From Variovorax sp. HW608 (GTDB lineage: Bacteria; Pseudomonadota; Gammaproteobacteria; Burkholderiales; Burkholderiaceae_C): a stretch of 64,000 nt of DNA. The translations under genes and the position numbers were made by a program. Position 1 is the first letter of the stretch; every line of letters begins with the position of its first letter. The DNA is taken from contig NZ_LT607803.1 of the NCBI RefSeq assembly GCF_900090195.1, positions 7,032,229 to 7,096,228 of the forward strand, read 5' to 3'. Below are positions 56,633 through 64,000 of the stretch, piece by piece. The notes beneath the pieces are model-generated. The model worked only from the letters and a program-made list of their open reading frames with translations, had not been told where the DNA came from and did not search any database.

Positions 56633-57643
56633 TCAGGATGAGGGAGTCGCAAACCAGGCCGACGCCTCGGGGGGCAAGGCGCGGCCGGTGGCATGCGCCC
56701 GTTCCAGGACCTGCCAGAAATGGCGGTAACTGGCGCGGTCATGCAATGTGCCATCGATACTGACCGGCGCCCACGCGGCAGCAGCCGCGGCAGCAATTAT
56801 TTTTGTTGCGATTTGAATCTGGCCCTCTTCGGGCGCGAAGGCTTCGAGAATCGGTCGGATCTGGCTCGGATGAATGCTCCACATCCGCGTGTAGCCGAAT
56901 TCGTTCGCGGCCTTCCTCGCGGCGGCGCGCATGGCGTCGACGTCGCTGAATTCGGTGACCACGCAATGCGACGGCACCTTGCCGTGCGCATGGGCCGCGG
57001 AGGCGATCTCCAGCTTCGCGCGCACCACCAGCGGGTGCGTGAACTGCCCCTTCGCGCCCATGCCGTCGGCCGGGATCGCGCCGCCGTGCGCCGAGACGAA
57101 GTCCATCAGGCCGAAGCTCAGGGACTGCACGCGCGGATGCGCCGCGATCTCGAACGCTTGGTGAACCGCGAGCGGCGATTCGATCAGCACGTGCAGCGGC
57201 AGTGCTTCGGCACCGGCCGCCTCGAGGGCCTCGACGGCCACACCCACGTCCAGGGCGGATTCCACCTTGGGAACCATCAGATGGCTCAGGCGATGGCCGG
57301 CACGGCCCGCGATCGTGATCACGTCGCCGGCGAACGACGGATGGTCGACCGGATGCACCCGCACGCCGACCCGCATGTCGGGCGCGGCAGCCAGTGCGAG
57401 CTCGGTGACCAGCGCCGCATGCTCGGCCTCGCCGCCGACGGGCGCACCGTCTTCGCAATCGAGCGTGACGTCGAACACGCAGGCGCCGAACTCGTCGGCC
57501 ATCTCGGCCTGCAGCGCGAGGCTCTTGCGCATGCGCGCTTCGACGCCGCTGTAGTGGTCGCAGACAGGCAGCACCACGGCGCCCGCCTGGGCGCCCAGCA
57601 GCACCGTGCGCGGATGGACTGTGGAAGAAGATCCCGCGCTCAT
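56633..57643 (-). CDS. HpcH/HpaI (CitE-like) CoA ester lyase
   Basis: A 336-residue protein of the citrate-lyase-beta/malyl-CoA lyase family. VFDVTLDCEDGAPVGGEAEH carries the Mg-binding acidic residues, VGVRVHPVDHPSF the CoA-contact Arg, and HLMVPKVESALDVG the Lys/Glu strand. It probably cleaves or makes malyl-, citramalyl- or methylmalyl-CoA, or hydrolyses malyl-CoA. Its place among TCA-cycle genes fits C4/C5 acid metabolism. Confidence 0.85.
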   Translation of the reverse strand: MSAGSSSTVHPRTVLLGAQAGAVVLPVCDHYSGVEARMRKSLALQAEMADEFGACVFDVTLDCEDGAPVGGEAEHAALVTELALAAAPDMRVGVRVHPVDHPSFAGDVITIAGRAGHRLSHLMVPKVESALDVGVAVEALEAAGAEALPLHVLIESPLAVHQAFEIAAHPRVQSLSFGLMDFVSAHGGAIPADGMGAKGQFTHPLVVRAKLEIASAAHAHGKVPSHCVVTEFSDVDAMRAAARKAANEFGYTRMWSIHPSQIRPILEAFAPEEGQIQIATKIIAAAAAAAWAPVSIDGTLHDRASYRHFWQVLERAHATGRALPPEASAWFATPSS

Positions 57644-57653
57644 CGTGTGCTCC

Positions 57654-58430
57654 TCATGCCTTACGCCGTGCCACGATGAACATGCGCGGAAAAGCCAGCA
57701 AGCGGCGGCCGTCGGCGCGAGGCGGATAGGCGGCGTCGATGCGGCGCTCGTACTCGGCGAGATAGCTGGACTGCAGTTCCGGCGTCAGGCGGTCGACGAA
57801 GGGCTTCAGGCCCGTGCCGCGAACCCATTCGACGATCGCTGCGGCGGATGCCATGGGGTGCTGGTAGGCGGTGCGCCAGACATCGACCTGGGCGGCATCG
57901 GCCGCGAGCAGGTCGTAGTAGCCCTCGATGCCCAGCAGCTCGGTGCGCATCCGGTCGGCATCGCCGATGGCGTTGGCCCACGGCGCCTCGGACGCGAGCT
58001 CGCGCATGATGCGGTGGGTGGGCTCCTGCCGGTTGTCCGGCATCTGGATCGCCAGCACGCCACCAGGCGCCAGGGCCGCGAAGAGCCGCGGGATCAGTGC
58101 CTTGTGGTCGGGCACCCACTGGAGAGCGGCATTGGCGTAGATGAGGTCCGGCGGCGTCTCGGGCCGCCAGACGGAAATGTCGCTGAACTCGAAGCGGGCC
58201 TGGGGCAGGCGCTCGCGCGCACTGACCAGCATCGCTTCGGAGTTGTCGGTCCCGACGACCTGCGCGCCGGGGAACCGATGAGCCAGCAGCTCGGTGGAAT
58301 TGCCCGGCCCGCAACCGAGATCGAAGACGCGGGCAGCCTCCTTGAGAGGCACGCGCGCCAGCAATTCCTGCGCGGGACGGGTGCGCTCGTCCTCGTAGCG
58401 ACGGTAGAGCGCGGGATTCCAGTCGAGCAT
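57654..58430 (-). CDS. tam: Trans-aconitate 2-methyltransferase
   Basis: A 258-residue SAM-dependent methyltransferase. DWNPALYRRYEDERTRPAQE is the Tam start, VFDLGCGPGNSTELL is SAM motif I, and DLIYANAALQWVPDH is motif II. Tam methylates trans-aconitate, an aconitase inhibitor that forms from cis-aconitate, and the gene lies beside acnB and mdh, which supports this. Confidence 0.93.
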   Translation of the reverse strand: MLDWNPALYRRYEDERTRPAQELLARVPLKEAARVFDLGCGPGNSTELLAHRFPGAQVVGTDNSEAMLVSARERLPQARFEFSDISVWRPETPPDLIYANAALQWVPDHKALIPRLFAALAPGGVLAIQMPDNRQEPTHRIMRELASEAPWANAIGDADRMRTELLGIEGYYDLLAADAAQVDVWRTAYQHPMASAAAIVEWVRGTGLKPFVDRLTPELQSSYLAEYERRIDAAYPPRADGRRLLAFPRMFIVARRKA

Positions 58431-58446
58431 GTCTGGCGGTGCGGGC

Positions 58447-59433
58447 TCAGAGCAGGTGGGCGACGCCGGCTTGCTCGTCCTGAAGTTCCTTGAGCGTCTT
58501 GTTGATGCGCTCCTGGCTGAAGGCGTCGATCTCGAGGCCTTCGACGAGCTTGTACTCGCCGTTCTCGGTGGTGACCGGGAAACCGAAGATCACGTCCTTC
58601 GGAATGCCGTACTGGCCGTCCGACGGGATGCCCATCGTGACCCACTTGCCGTTCGAGCCGAGGGCCCAGTCGCGCATGTGGTCGATGGCGGCGTTGGCGG
58701 CCGAAGCGGCCGACGACAGGCCGCGTGCATCGATGATCGCGGCGCCGCGCTTGCCGACGGTCGGCAGGAACACGTCGGCGTTCCAGACCTGGTCGTTGAT
58801 CAGGTCCTTGACGCTCTTGCCGCCGACAGTGGCGAAGCGGTAGTCGGCGTACATCGTGGGCGAGTGGTTGCCCCAGACGGTGAGCTTCTCGATGTCGCCC
58901 ACGGCGGTGCCGGTCTTGGCGGCGATCTGGCTGGCGGCGCGGTTGTGGTCGAGGCGCAGCATGGCGGTGAAGTTCTTGCGTGGCAGGCTCGGCGCGCTCT
59001 TCATCGCGATGTAGGCGTTGGTGTTGGCAGGGTTGCCGACCACCAGCACCTTGACGTTGCGGCTCGCGACCTTGTCGAGCGCCTTGCCCTGGGCGGTGAA
59101 GATCTGGGCGTTGGCGGCCAGCAGGTCGGCACGCTCCATGCCGGGGCCGCGCGGGCGGGCACCGACGAGCAGCGCGTAGTCGGCGTCCTTGAAAGCCACC
59201 AGCGGGTCACCGGTCGGGATCACGCCGGCCAGCAGCGGGAACGCGCAGTCTTCGAGCTCCATGATCACGCCCTTGAGCGCCTTTTGCGCCTTCTCGTCGG
59301 GGATCTCGAGCAGTTGCAGGATGACCGGCTGGTCTTTGCCGAGCATTTCGCCGGAGGCGATTCGGAACAGCAGGGCGTAACCGATTTGGCCAGCGGCACC
59401 GGTGACGGCAACGCGAACGGGCTTTTTGCTCAT
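58447..59433 (-). CDS. mdh: Malate dehydrogenase (NAD)
   Basis: A 328-residue enzyme. NAD motif [20 protein letters not shown], substrate arginines in [25 protein letters not shown] and the catalytic His in [11 protein letters not shown] are present. It is of the cytosolic-type MDH used by Burkholderiales. First gene of the minus-strand TCA string, divergent from gntR. Confidence 0.97.
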   Translation of the reverse strand: MSKKPVRVAVTGAAGQIGYALLFRIASGEMLGKDQPVILQLLEIPDEKAQKALKGVIMELEDCAFPLLAGVIPTGDPLVAFKDADYALLVGARPRGPGMERADLLAANAQIFTAQGKALDKVASRNVKVLVVGNPANTNAYIAMKSAPSLPRKNFTAMLRLDHNRAASQIAAKTGTAVGDIEKLTVWGNHSPTMYADYRFATVGGKSVKDLINDQVWNADVFLPTVGKRGAAIIDARGLSSAASAANAAIDHMRDWALGSNGKWVTMGIPSDGQYGIPKDVIFGFPVTTENGEYKLVEGLEIDAFSQERINKTLKELQDEQAGVAHLL

Positions 59434-59530
59434 GGGAAAACTCCAGGAAAAGATGAAAACGGTGCAAGGCCGCCAGGTGCGGCCGCGAGGGTCGGCGGGA
59501 GCGCGTCGCTGCGACTTCAGGCCGTCTGCG

Positions 59531-59536
59531 ATTCTA
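59531..59536 (-). promoter_or_regulatory. mdh: Putative -10 box of the mdh promoter
   Basis: TAGAAT on the minus strand (59536-59531) followed by CG, about 100 nt before mdh. The -35 region is weak. The GntR palindrome lies about 40 bp upstream of it. Confidence 0.4.
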
Positions 59537-59571
59537 TGCCGATTTGGTTTTTTGATGGCGCATGTCTTATG

Positions 59572-59583
59572 TCTTATATAAGA
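59572..59583. promoter_or_regulatory. Candidate GntR operator
   Basis: TCTTATATAAGA is a perfect 12-bp palindrome in the mdh/gntR divergent gap, preceded by a direct repeat of its left half (ATGTCTTAT at 59562-59570). Position and symmetry fit autoregulation by the adjacent GntR/HutC protein and possibly control of mdh. Confidence 0.5.
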
Positions 59584-59624
59584 TGTCGACCCGCAGGCGC
59601 CCGAATGGAGCGCCGAACGAACCC

Positions 59625-60386
59625 ATGAGCACCACCCCCACGCCCGCCGCAGAGCTGCCGACGCCATCGTTCAGCCCGCTCTATCAGCAGATCAAGTCGC
59701 TGATCCTGCAGAGCCTGCATGCCGGCGAATGGAAGCCGGGCGAGCCGATCCCGAGCGAGATCGACCTCGCGGCGCGCTTTCGCGTGAGCCAGGGAACGGT
59801 ACGCAAGGCGATCGACGAACTCGCCGCCGAGAACCTCGTGGTGCGGCGCCAGGGCAAGGGCACCTTCGTCGCGACGCACGCGGAACAGCACGTCCAGTAC
59901 CGCTTCCTCAAACTGGTGCCGGACACCGGCGACATCGACAGCGAAGGCCCCGCCGAGCGCCAGATCGTGGACTGCCGCCGCCTGCGCGCAACGGCAGACG
60001 TCTCGCGCGCATTGGCGCTGCGCACCGGCGACGCCGTGCTGCAGGTGCGGCGCGTGCTCTCCTATCGCGGCACGCCGACCATCCTCGAGGATCTCTGGCT
60101 GCCGGGCGCGCCGTTCAAGGGCCTGACCGCCGAGCGCCTCGCCGAGTGGCACGGCCCGATGTACGAGATGTTCGAAACCGAATTCGGCGTGCGCATGGTG
60201 CGCGCCGAGGAAAAGATCCGCGCCGTCCTGCCCGACGAAGCGCAGGCCGCCCTGCTCGGCGTCACCACCGCAACCCCGCTCCTGAGCGTCGAGCGCGTGG
60301 CCCACACCTACCACGACACCCCGATGGAGCTGCGCCGCGGCCTCTATCGCACAGACACCCACCACTACCGCAATGAACTCGGGTGA
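59625..60386 (+). CDS. GntR-family (HutC-type) transcriptional regulator
   Basis: A 253-residue regulator. The N-terminal winged HTH ([35 protein letters not shown]) is joined to a UTRA ligand domain (TRDTH-like C-terminus, [19 protein letters not shown]). It lies directly upstream of sdhCDAB and divergent from mdh, so it is a candidate regulator of TCA-cycle flux in response to an organic acid. ATG at 59625 is chosen; an ATG at 59583 would add 14 residues and start inside the palindrome. Confidence 0.9.
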   Translation: MSTTPTPAAELPTPSFSPLYQQIKSLILQSLHAGEWKPGEPIPSEIDLAARFRVSQGTVRKAIDELAAENLVVRRQGKGTFVATHAEQHVQYRFLKLVPDTGDIDSEGPAERQIVDCRRLRATADVSRALALRTGDAVLQVRRVLSYRGTPTILEDLWLPGAPFKGLTAERLAEWHGPMYEMFETEFGVRMVRAEEKIRAVLPDEAQAALLGVTTATPLLSVERVAHTYHDTPMELRRGLYRTDTHHYRNELG

Positions 60387-60391
60387 ATCAA

Positions 60392-60418
60392 GCTCGCCCC
60401 CCAAGCCTGGGGGCGAGC
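60392..60418 (+). terminator. Strong hairpin after gntR without a T tract
   Basis: GCTCGCCCCC (60392-60401) pairs perfectly with GGGGGCGAGC (60409-60418) around a 7-nt loop, directly after the gntR stop. No T run follows, so termination may be partial and let gntR transcripts enter sdhC. Confidence 0.55.
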
Positions 60419-60507
60419 AACAGGTTGCTGCGTTGCAATAGAATTTTGAGTTGTTTGCATTTCTGCTACAGATCAAGCCGCCCATCTAAAAAATATCGAA
60501 AGCCCAC

Positions 60508-60954
60508 ATGACAGAGCTGGCCACACCCTCCCGACCGCCGCGACGCGAGTTCCGCAACATCAACGCAATCACCGATCTGACCACCTACCGGCTTCCTCCG
60601 GCGGGCATCGTGTCGATCCTCCACCGCGTGAGCGGTGTGCTGATGTTCCTGCTGCTGCCGTTCATCATCTGGATGTTCGACACCTCGGTCTCCTCCGAAA
60701 TCTCGTTTGCCCGTTTCAAGGCCGCCTTCAACAGCGGCCTTGGTTTCGTTCCGGGATGGTTCATCAAGCTCGTGGCCCTCGCATTGATCTGGGCCTACCT
60801 GCATCACATCACGGCCGGCCTGCGCCATCTGTGGATGGACGTGAGCCACGCCGCGGTGAGCAAGGAGTTCGGCAAGAGCTCGGCGATCGCAACCCTCGCC
60901 ATCAGCATCCTGCTGACCGTGATCCTCGGCGCCAAGCTGTTCGGCCTGTACTGA
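60508..60954 (+). CDS. sdhC: Succinate dehydrogenase cytochrome b556 subunit
   Basis: A 148-residue membrane anchor with three hydrophobic helices. LPPAGIVSILHRVSGVLMF carries the quinone/haem-site Ser and Arg, and LHHITAGLRHLWMD holds the haem-ligand His. First gene of sdhCDAB. Confidence 0.95.
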   Translation: MTELATPSRPPRREFRNINAITDLTTYRLPPAGIVSILHRVSGVLMFLLLPFIIWMFDTSVSSEISFARFKAAFNSGLGFVPGWFIKLVALALIWAYLHHITAGLRHLWMDVSHAAVSKEFGKSSAIATLAISILLTVILGAKLFGLY

Positions 60955-60967
60955 TTAGGAGCAATCG

Positions 60968-61333
60968 ATGTCTGTGAACTACGGCTCCAAGCGTACCGTC
61001 GTCGGCGCGCACTATGGTCTTCGCGACTGGCTCAGCCAGCGCATCACGGGCGCGCTCATGGCGCTCTTCACCGTGATCCTGCTGGTGCAGGTCATCTTCA
61101 CGCGCGGCCCGATCGGCTATGACCTCTGGGCCGGCATCTTCGCCGCGCAATGGATGAAGGTGCTGACCTTCGTCGTCATCGCCTCGCTGCTCTACCACGT
61201 CTGGGTCGGCATGCGCGACGTGTGGATGGACTACGTCCAGCCCGTCGCCATCCGCCTCGTACTGCAGGTTTTCACGATCGTCTGGCTTGTGGCATGCGCG
61301 GGTTGGGCCATTCAAGTGCTCTGGAGGCTGTGA
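60968..61333 (+). CDS. sdhD: Succinate dehydrogenase hydrophobic membrane anchor
   Basis: A 121-residue protein with three helices, the start RTVVGAHYGLRDWLSQRITG, and YHVWVGMRDVWMDYVQP containing the conserved His and the D-Y near the quinone site. It starts 13 nt after sdhC. Confidence 0.94.
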   Translation: MSVNYGSKRTVVGAHYGLRDWLSQRITGALMALFTVILLVQVIFTRGPIGYDLWAGIFAAQWMKVLTFVVIASLLYHVWVGMRDVWMDYVQPVAIRLVLQVFTIVWLVACAGWAIQVLWRL

Positions 61334-61365
61334 TGCCCCCACGCTTTTCGTTTCACGTAATCGCT

Positions 61366-61380
61366 GCCCCCCGGGGGGGC
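61366..61380 (+). repeat. GC-rich palindrome in the sdhD-sdhA gap
   Basis: GCCCCCC next to GGGGGGGC forms a near-perfect stem, followed by sequence similar to part of the dispersed repeat (CTTGGGGCGGCCCGGC). It lies between sdhD and sdhA and could pause or stabilise the operon mRNA. Confidence 0.55.
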
Positions 61381-61420
61381 GAGGCCTCCCTTGGGGCGGC
61401 CCGGCAGGAGTCCTGACCCA

Positions 61421-63229
61421 ATGACCTACACCAAAGAACAAATCACCAAGCGCAAGTTCGACGTCGTCATCATCGGCGCCGGCGGCTCCGGCATGCGCGC
61501 ATCGCTGCAACTCTCGCGCGCCGGCCTCAACGTGGCCGTGCTGTCGAAGGTGTTCCCGACCCGTTCGCACACGGTCGCTGCGCAAGGCGGCGTCGGTGCA
61601 TCGCTCGGCAACATGAGCGAGGACAACTGGCACTACCACTTCTACGACACCGTCAAGGGCTCCGACTGGCTCGGCGACCAGGACGCGATCGAATTCATGT
61701 GCCGCGAAGCGCCGAAGGTCGTCTACGAACTCGAGCACTTCGGCATGCCCTTCGACCGCAATCCGGACGGCACCATCTACCAGCGCCCCTTCGGCGGCCA
61801 CACCGCCAACTACGGCGAGAAGCCCGTGCAACGCGCCTGCGCCGCGGCCGACCGCACCGGCCACGCGATGCTGCACACGCTCTACCAGAAGAACGTCGAG
61901 GCGCGCACCCAGTTCTTCGTCGAGTGGATGGCGCTCGACCTGATCCGCGACGCCGACGGCGACGTGGTCGGCGTGACCGCCCTCGAAATGGAAACCGGCG
62001 ACCTGCACATCCTGCAGGCCAAGACCGTGCTGCTGGCCACCGGCGGCGCGGGCCGCATCTTCGCGGCGTCGACCAACGCCTTCATCAACACCGGTGACGG
62101 CCTCGGCATGGCCGCCCGCGCCGGCATCCCGCTGCAGGACATGGAGTTCTGGCAGTTCCACCCGACCGGCGTGGCCGGTGCCGGCGTGCTCTTGACCGAA
62201 GGCTGCCGCGGCGAAGGCGCGATCCTCCTGAACAGCAACGGCGAACGCTTCATGGAGCGCTACGCACCGACCTTGAAGGACCTCGCACCGCGCGACTTCG
62301 TCTCGCGCTCGATGGACCAGGAGATCAAGGAAGGCCGCGGCTGTGGTCCGAACAAGGACTACGTGCTGCTCAAGCTCGACCACCTGGGCGCCGACACCAT
62401 CCACAAGCGCCTGCCCTCGGTGTACGAGATCGGCGTCAACTTCGCGAACGTCGACATCACGAAGGAACCGATCCCGGTCGTGCCGACCATCCACTACCAG
62501 ATGGGCGGCATCCCCACCAACATCAACGGCCAGGTCGTCGTGCAGCAGGGCGACGAGCACAACGCGGTCGTGAACGGCCTCTACGCGGTCGGCGAATGCT
62601 CCTGCGTGAGCGTGCACGGCGCCAACCGCCTGGGCACCAACTCGCTGCTCGACCTGCTGGTGTTCGGCCGCGCGGCCGGCAACCACATCGTCGCCTTCAA
62701 CGACAAGCAGAAGGAGCACAAGCCGCTGCCGGCCGATGCCGCCGACCGCACGCTGGAGCGCCTCAATGCGCTCGAGAAGTCGACCGGTGGCGAATACGCG
62801 CAGGACGTGGCCAACGAGATCCGCTCGGTGATGCAGGCGCACGCCGCCGTGTTCCGCAAGCAGGCCACGATGGACGAAGGCGTGCGCAAGATCGCCGCCG
62901 TGCGCGAGCGCGTCGCCAACGTCACGCTCAAGGACAAGTCGCGCGTGTTCAACACCGCGCGCATCGAAGCGCTGGAAGTCGACAACCTGATCGAAGTCGC
63001 GCAGGCCACGATGGTCTCGGCCGCGGCGCGCAAGGAATGCCGCGGCGCCCACACGGTCGAGGACTACGAGCGTCCGGCGGACGACCCGGTCGCGCCGCTC
63101 GGCCGCGACGACGCCAACTGGATGAAGCACACCCTCTGGTACAGCGAAGGCAACCGCCTCTCGTACAAGCCCGTCCGCCTGAAGCCGCTGACGGTCGACA
63201 CCGTGCCGCCCAAGGTCCGCACGTTCTAG
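61421..63229 (+). CDS. sdhA: Succinate dehydrogenase flavoprotein subunit
   Basis: A 602-residue FAD subunit. VIIGAGGSGMRASLQLSRAG is the FAD motif, FPTRSHTVAAQGGVGAS holds the covalent-flavin His, and HGANRLGTNSLLDLLVFG and the active-site QFHPTG region are present. ATG at 61421 has AGGAG ten bases upstream; an in-frame start 30 nt earlier lies in the repeat and is rejected. Confidence 0.97.
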   Translation: MTYTKEQITKRKFDVVIIGAGGSGMRASLQLSRAGLNVAVLSKVFPTRSHTVAAQGGVGASLGNMSEDNWHYHFYDTVKGSDWLGDQDAIEFMCREAPKVVYELEHFGMPFDRNPDGTIYQRPFGGHTANYGEKPVQRACAAADRTGHAMLHTLYQKNVEARTQFFVEWMALDLIRDADGDVVGVTALEMETGDLHILQAKTVLLATGGAGRIFAASTNAFINTGDGLGMAARAGIPLQDMEFWQFHPTGVAGAGVLLTEGCRGEGAILLNSNGERFMERYAPTLKDLAPRDFVSRSMDQEIKEGRGCGPNKDYVLLKLDHLGADTIHKRLPSVYEIGVNFANVDITKEPIPVVPTIHYQMGGIPTNINGQVVVQQGDEHNAVVNGLYAVGECSCVSVHGANRLGTNSLLDLLVFGRAAGNHIVAFNDKQKEHKPLPADAADRTLERLNALEKSTGGEYAQDVANEIRSVMQAHAAVFRKQATMDEGVRKIAAVRERVANVTLKDKSRVFNTARIEALEVDNLIEVAQATMVSAAARKECRGAHTVEDYERPADDPVAPLGRDDANWMKHTLWYSEGNRLSYKPVRLKPLTVDTVPPKVRTF

Positions 63230-63236
63230 GCCCCCA

Positions 63237-63292
63237 GGGCCGGGCTTGCCCGGCCCGCCCCCCGAGGGGGGCAAGTAAAGTGGCAAAGCCAC
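63237..63292 (+). repeat. Three stacked hairpins in the sdhA-sdhB gap
   Basis: GGGCCGGGC-TT-GCCCGGCCC (63237-63256), GCCCCCC-GA-GGGGGGC (63257-63272) and GTGGC-AAA-GCCAC (63280-63292) follow each other. The element resembles Comamonadaceae intergenic repeats and fills most of the 97-nt gap inside the operon. Confidence 0.7.
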
Positions 63293-63326
63293 ATTCGCTT
63301 GAGAGCACACAACAAGGTTTTTCACG

Positions 63327-64000
63327 ATGAAGCGCACTTTCCAGATCTACCGCTACGACCCCGACAAGGACGCCAAGCCGTACATGCAGACCGTCGAGGT
63401 CGAGCTCGACGGCCACGAGCGCATGCTGCTCGACGCCCTGATCAAGCTCAAGGCGCAGGATCCCTCGATCTCGTTCCGCCGCTCCTGCCGCGAAGGCGTC
63501 TGCGGCTCGGACGCGATGAACATCAACGGCAAGAACGGCTTGGCGTGCCTGACGAACATGCGCACGCTCAAGGGCACGATCGTGCTCAAGCCGCTGCCGG
63601 GCCTGCCGGTGGTGCGCGACCTGATCGTGGACATGACGCAGTTCTTCAAGCAGTACCACTCGATCAAGCCGTATCTCCAGAACGACACGATCCCGCCGGA
63701 GAAGGAGCGCCTGCAGTCGCCGGAAGAGCGTGAAGAGCTCAACGGCCTGTACGAGTGCATCCTGTGCGCGAGCTGCTCGACGAGTTGCCCGAGTTTCTGG
63801 TGGAATCCCGACAAGTTCGTCGGCCCGGCCGGCCTGCTGCAGGCCTACCGCTTCATCGCCGACAGCCGCGACGACGCCACCGGCGAGCGCCTGGACAACC
63901 TCGAAGACCCGTACCGCCTGTTCCGCTGCCACACGATCATGAACTGCGTGGACGTGTGCCCGAAGGGCCTGAACCCGACCAAGGCGATCGGCAAGATCAA
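63327..64000 (+). CDS. sdhB: Succinate dehydrogenase iron-sulfur subunit (3' end outside window)
   Basis: Open to the window end (224 codons of about 234). The 2Fe-2S motif [21 protein letters not shown], the 4Fe-4[17 protein letters not shown] and the 3Fe-4S region [18 protein letters not shown] are all present. It passes electrons from SdhA to the membrane quinone site. Confidence 0.97.
   Translation, partial: MKRTFQIYRYDPDKDAKPYMQTVEVELDGHERMLLDALIKLKAQDPSISFRRSCREGVCGSDAMNINGKNGLACLTNMRTLKGTIVLKPLPGLPVVRDLIVDMTQFFKQYHSIKPYLQNDTIPPEKERLQSPEEREELNGLYECILCASCSTSCPSFWWNPDKFVGPAGLLQAYRFIADSRDDATGERLDNLEDPYRLFRCHTIMNCVDVCPKGLNPTKAIGKI

Noticed and set aside
61391..61420. Upstream start of sdhA within the GC repeat
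   Set aside because: It would add ten residues encoded by the intergenic repeat; the ATG at 61421 has a good ribosome-binding site and the expected N-terminus.

Overview
The window is high-GC and almost fully coding. Gene content and order (rpsP-rimM-trmD-rplS, hda-pcnB-folK, mdh divergent from gntR-sdhCDAB, argD-argF, DUF3579, SirB1, CobD/CbiB-like) point to a betaproteobacterium of the Burkholderiales, most likely Comamonadaceae and close to Variovorax. That placement is inferred from gene content, not from a search. There are no rRNA or tRNA genes, no CRISPR array, no insertion sequence and no gene-free stretch longer than about 300 bases. The longest gaps are hda/purM, about 270 b, and orn/helicase, about 240 b.

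Region 1 (1-16100) is the accessory part. A minus-strand operon (10650 to 1) encodes an indolepyruvate:ferredoxin-oxidoreductase-like pair, a flavin/2Fe-2S reductase, a two-subunit Rieske ring-hydroxylating oxygenase whose alpha gene carries a +1 frameshift, an acyl-CoA ligase, a thiolase-fold protein lacking the thiolase cysteine, and a DUF35 zinc-ribbon/OB protein fused in frame to a degenerate short-chain dehydrogenase. A divergent MarR regulator faces it. The set suggests CoA-dependent degradation of an aromatic acid and resembles the indole-3-acetate degradation loci (iad) known from Variovorax; the substrate is inference. A small MNT/HEPN toxin-antitoxin-like pair follows. Next comes a second minus-strand operon (15979 to 12174) encoding an opine-dehydrogenase-family protein, a 3-hydroxyacyl-CoA dehydrogenase, an alpha/beta hydrolase with an unusual nucleophile elbow, and a quinone-oxidoreductase-like MDR protein.

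Region 2 (16100-44430) is mostly housekeeping: an RhlE-like helicase, oligoribonuclease, M48 protease, pterin dehydratase, RsgA, HisC, a CobD-like protein, NUDIX, the rpsP operon, phosphate uptake (Pit plus DUF47), folK-pcnB-hda, purM, an AI-2E-family permease, an isochorismatase/GlxA-regulator pair, VOC, SirB1, MurJ, S20, argD-argF and kynB.

Region 3 (44480-64000) holds a SMI1/ankyrin-like protein, an FAD aromatic monooxygenase, a Fur-controlled feoAB operon with a Cys-rich accessory, and a TCA-cycle block. In that block acnA, then mdh-tam-CoA-ester lyase-small secreted protein-acnB, run on the minus strand, and gntR-sdhCDAB run on the plus strand. The divergent mdh/gntR gap carries a perfect palindrome that is a likely GntR operator. 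sdhB is cut by the window end and the DUF35-SDR gene by the window start.
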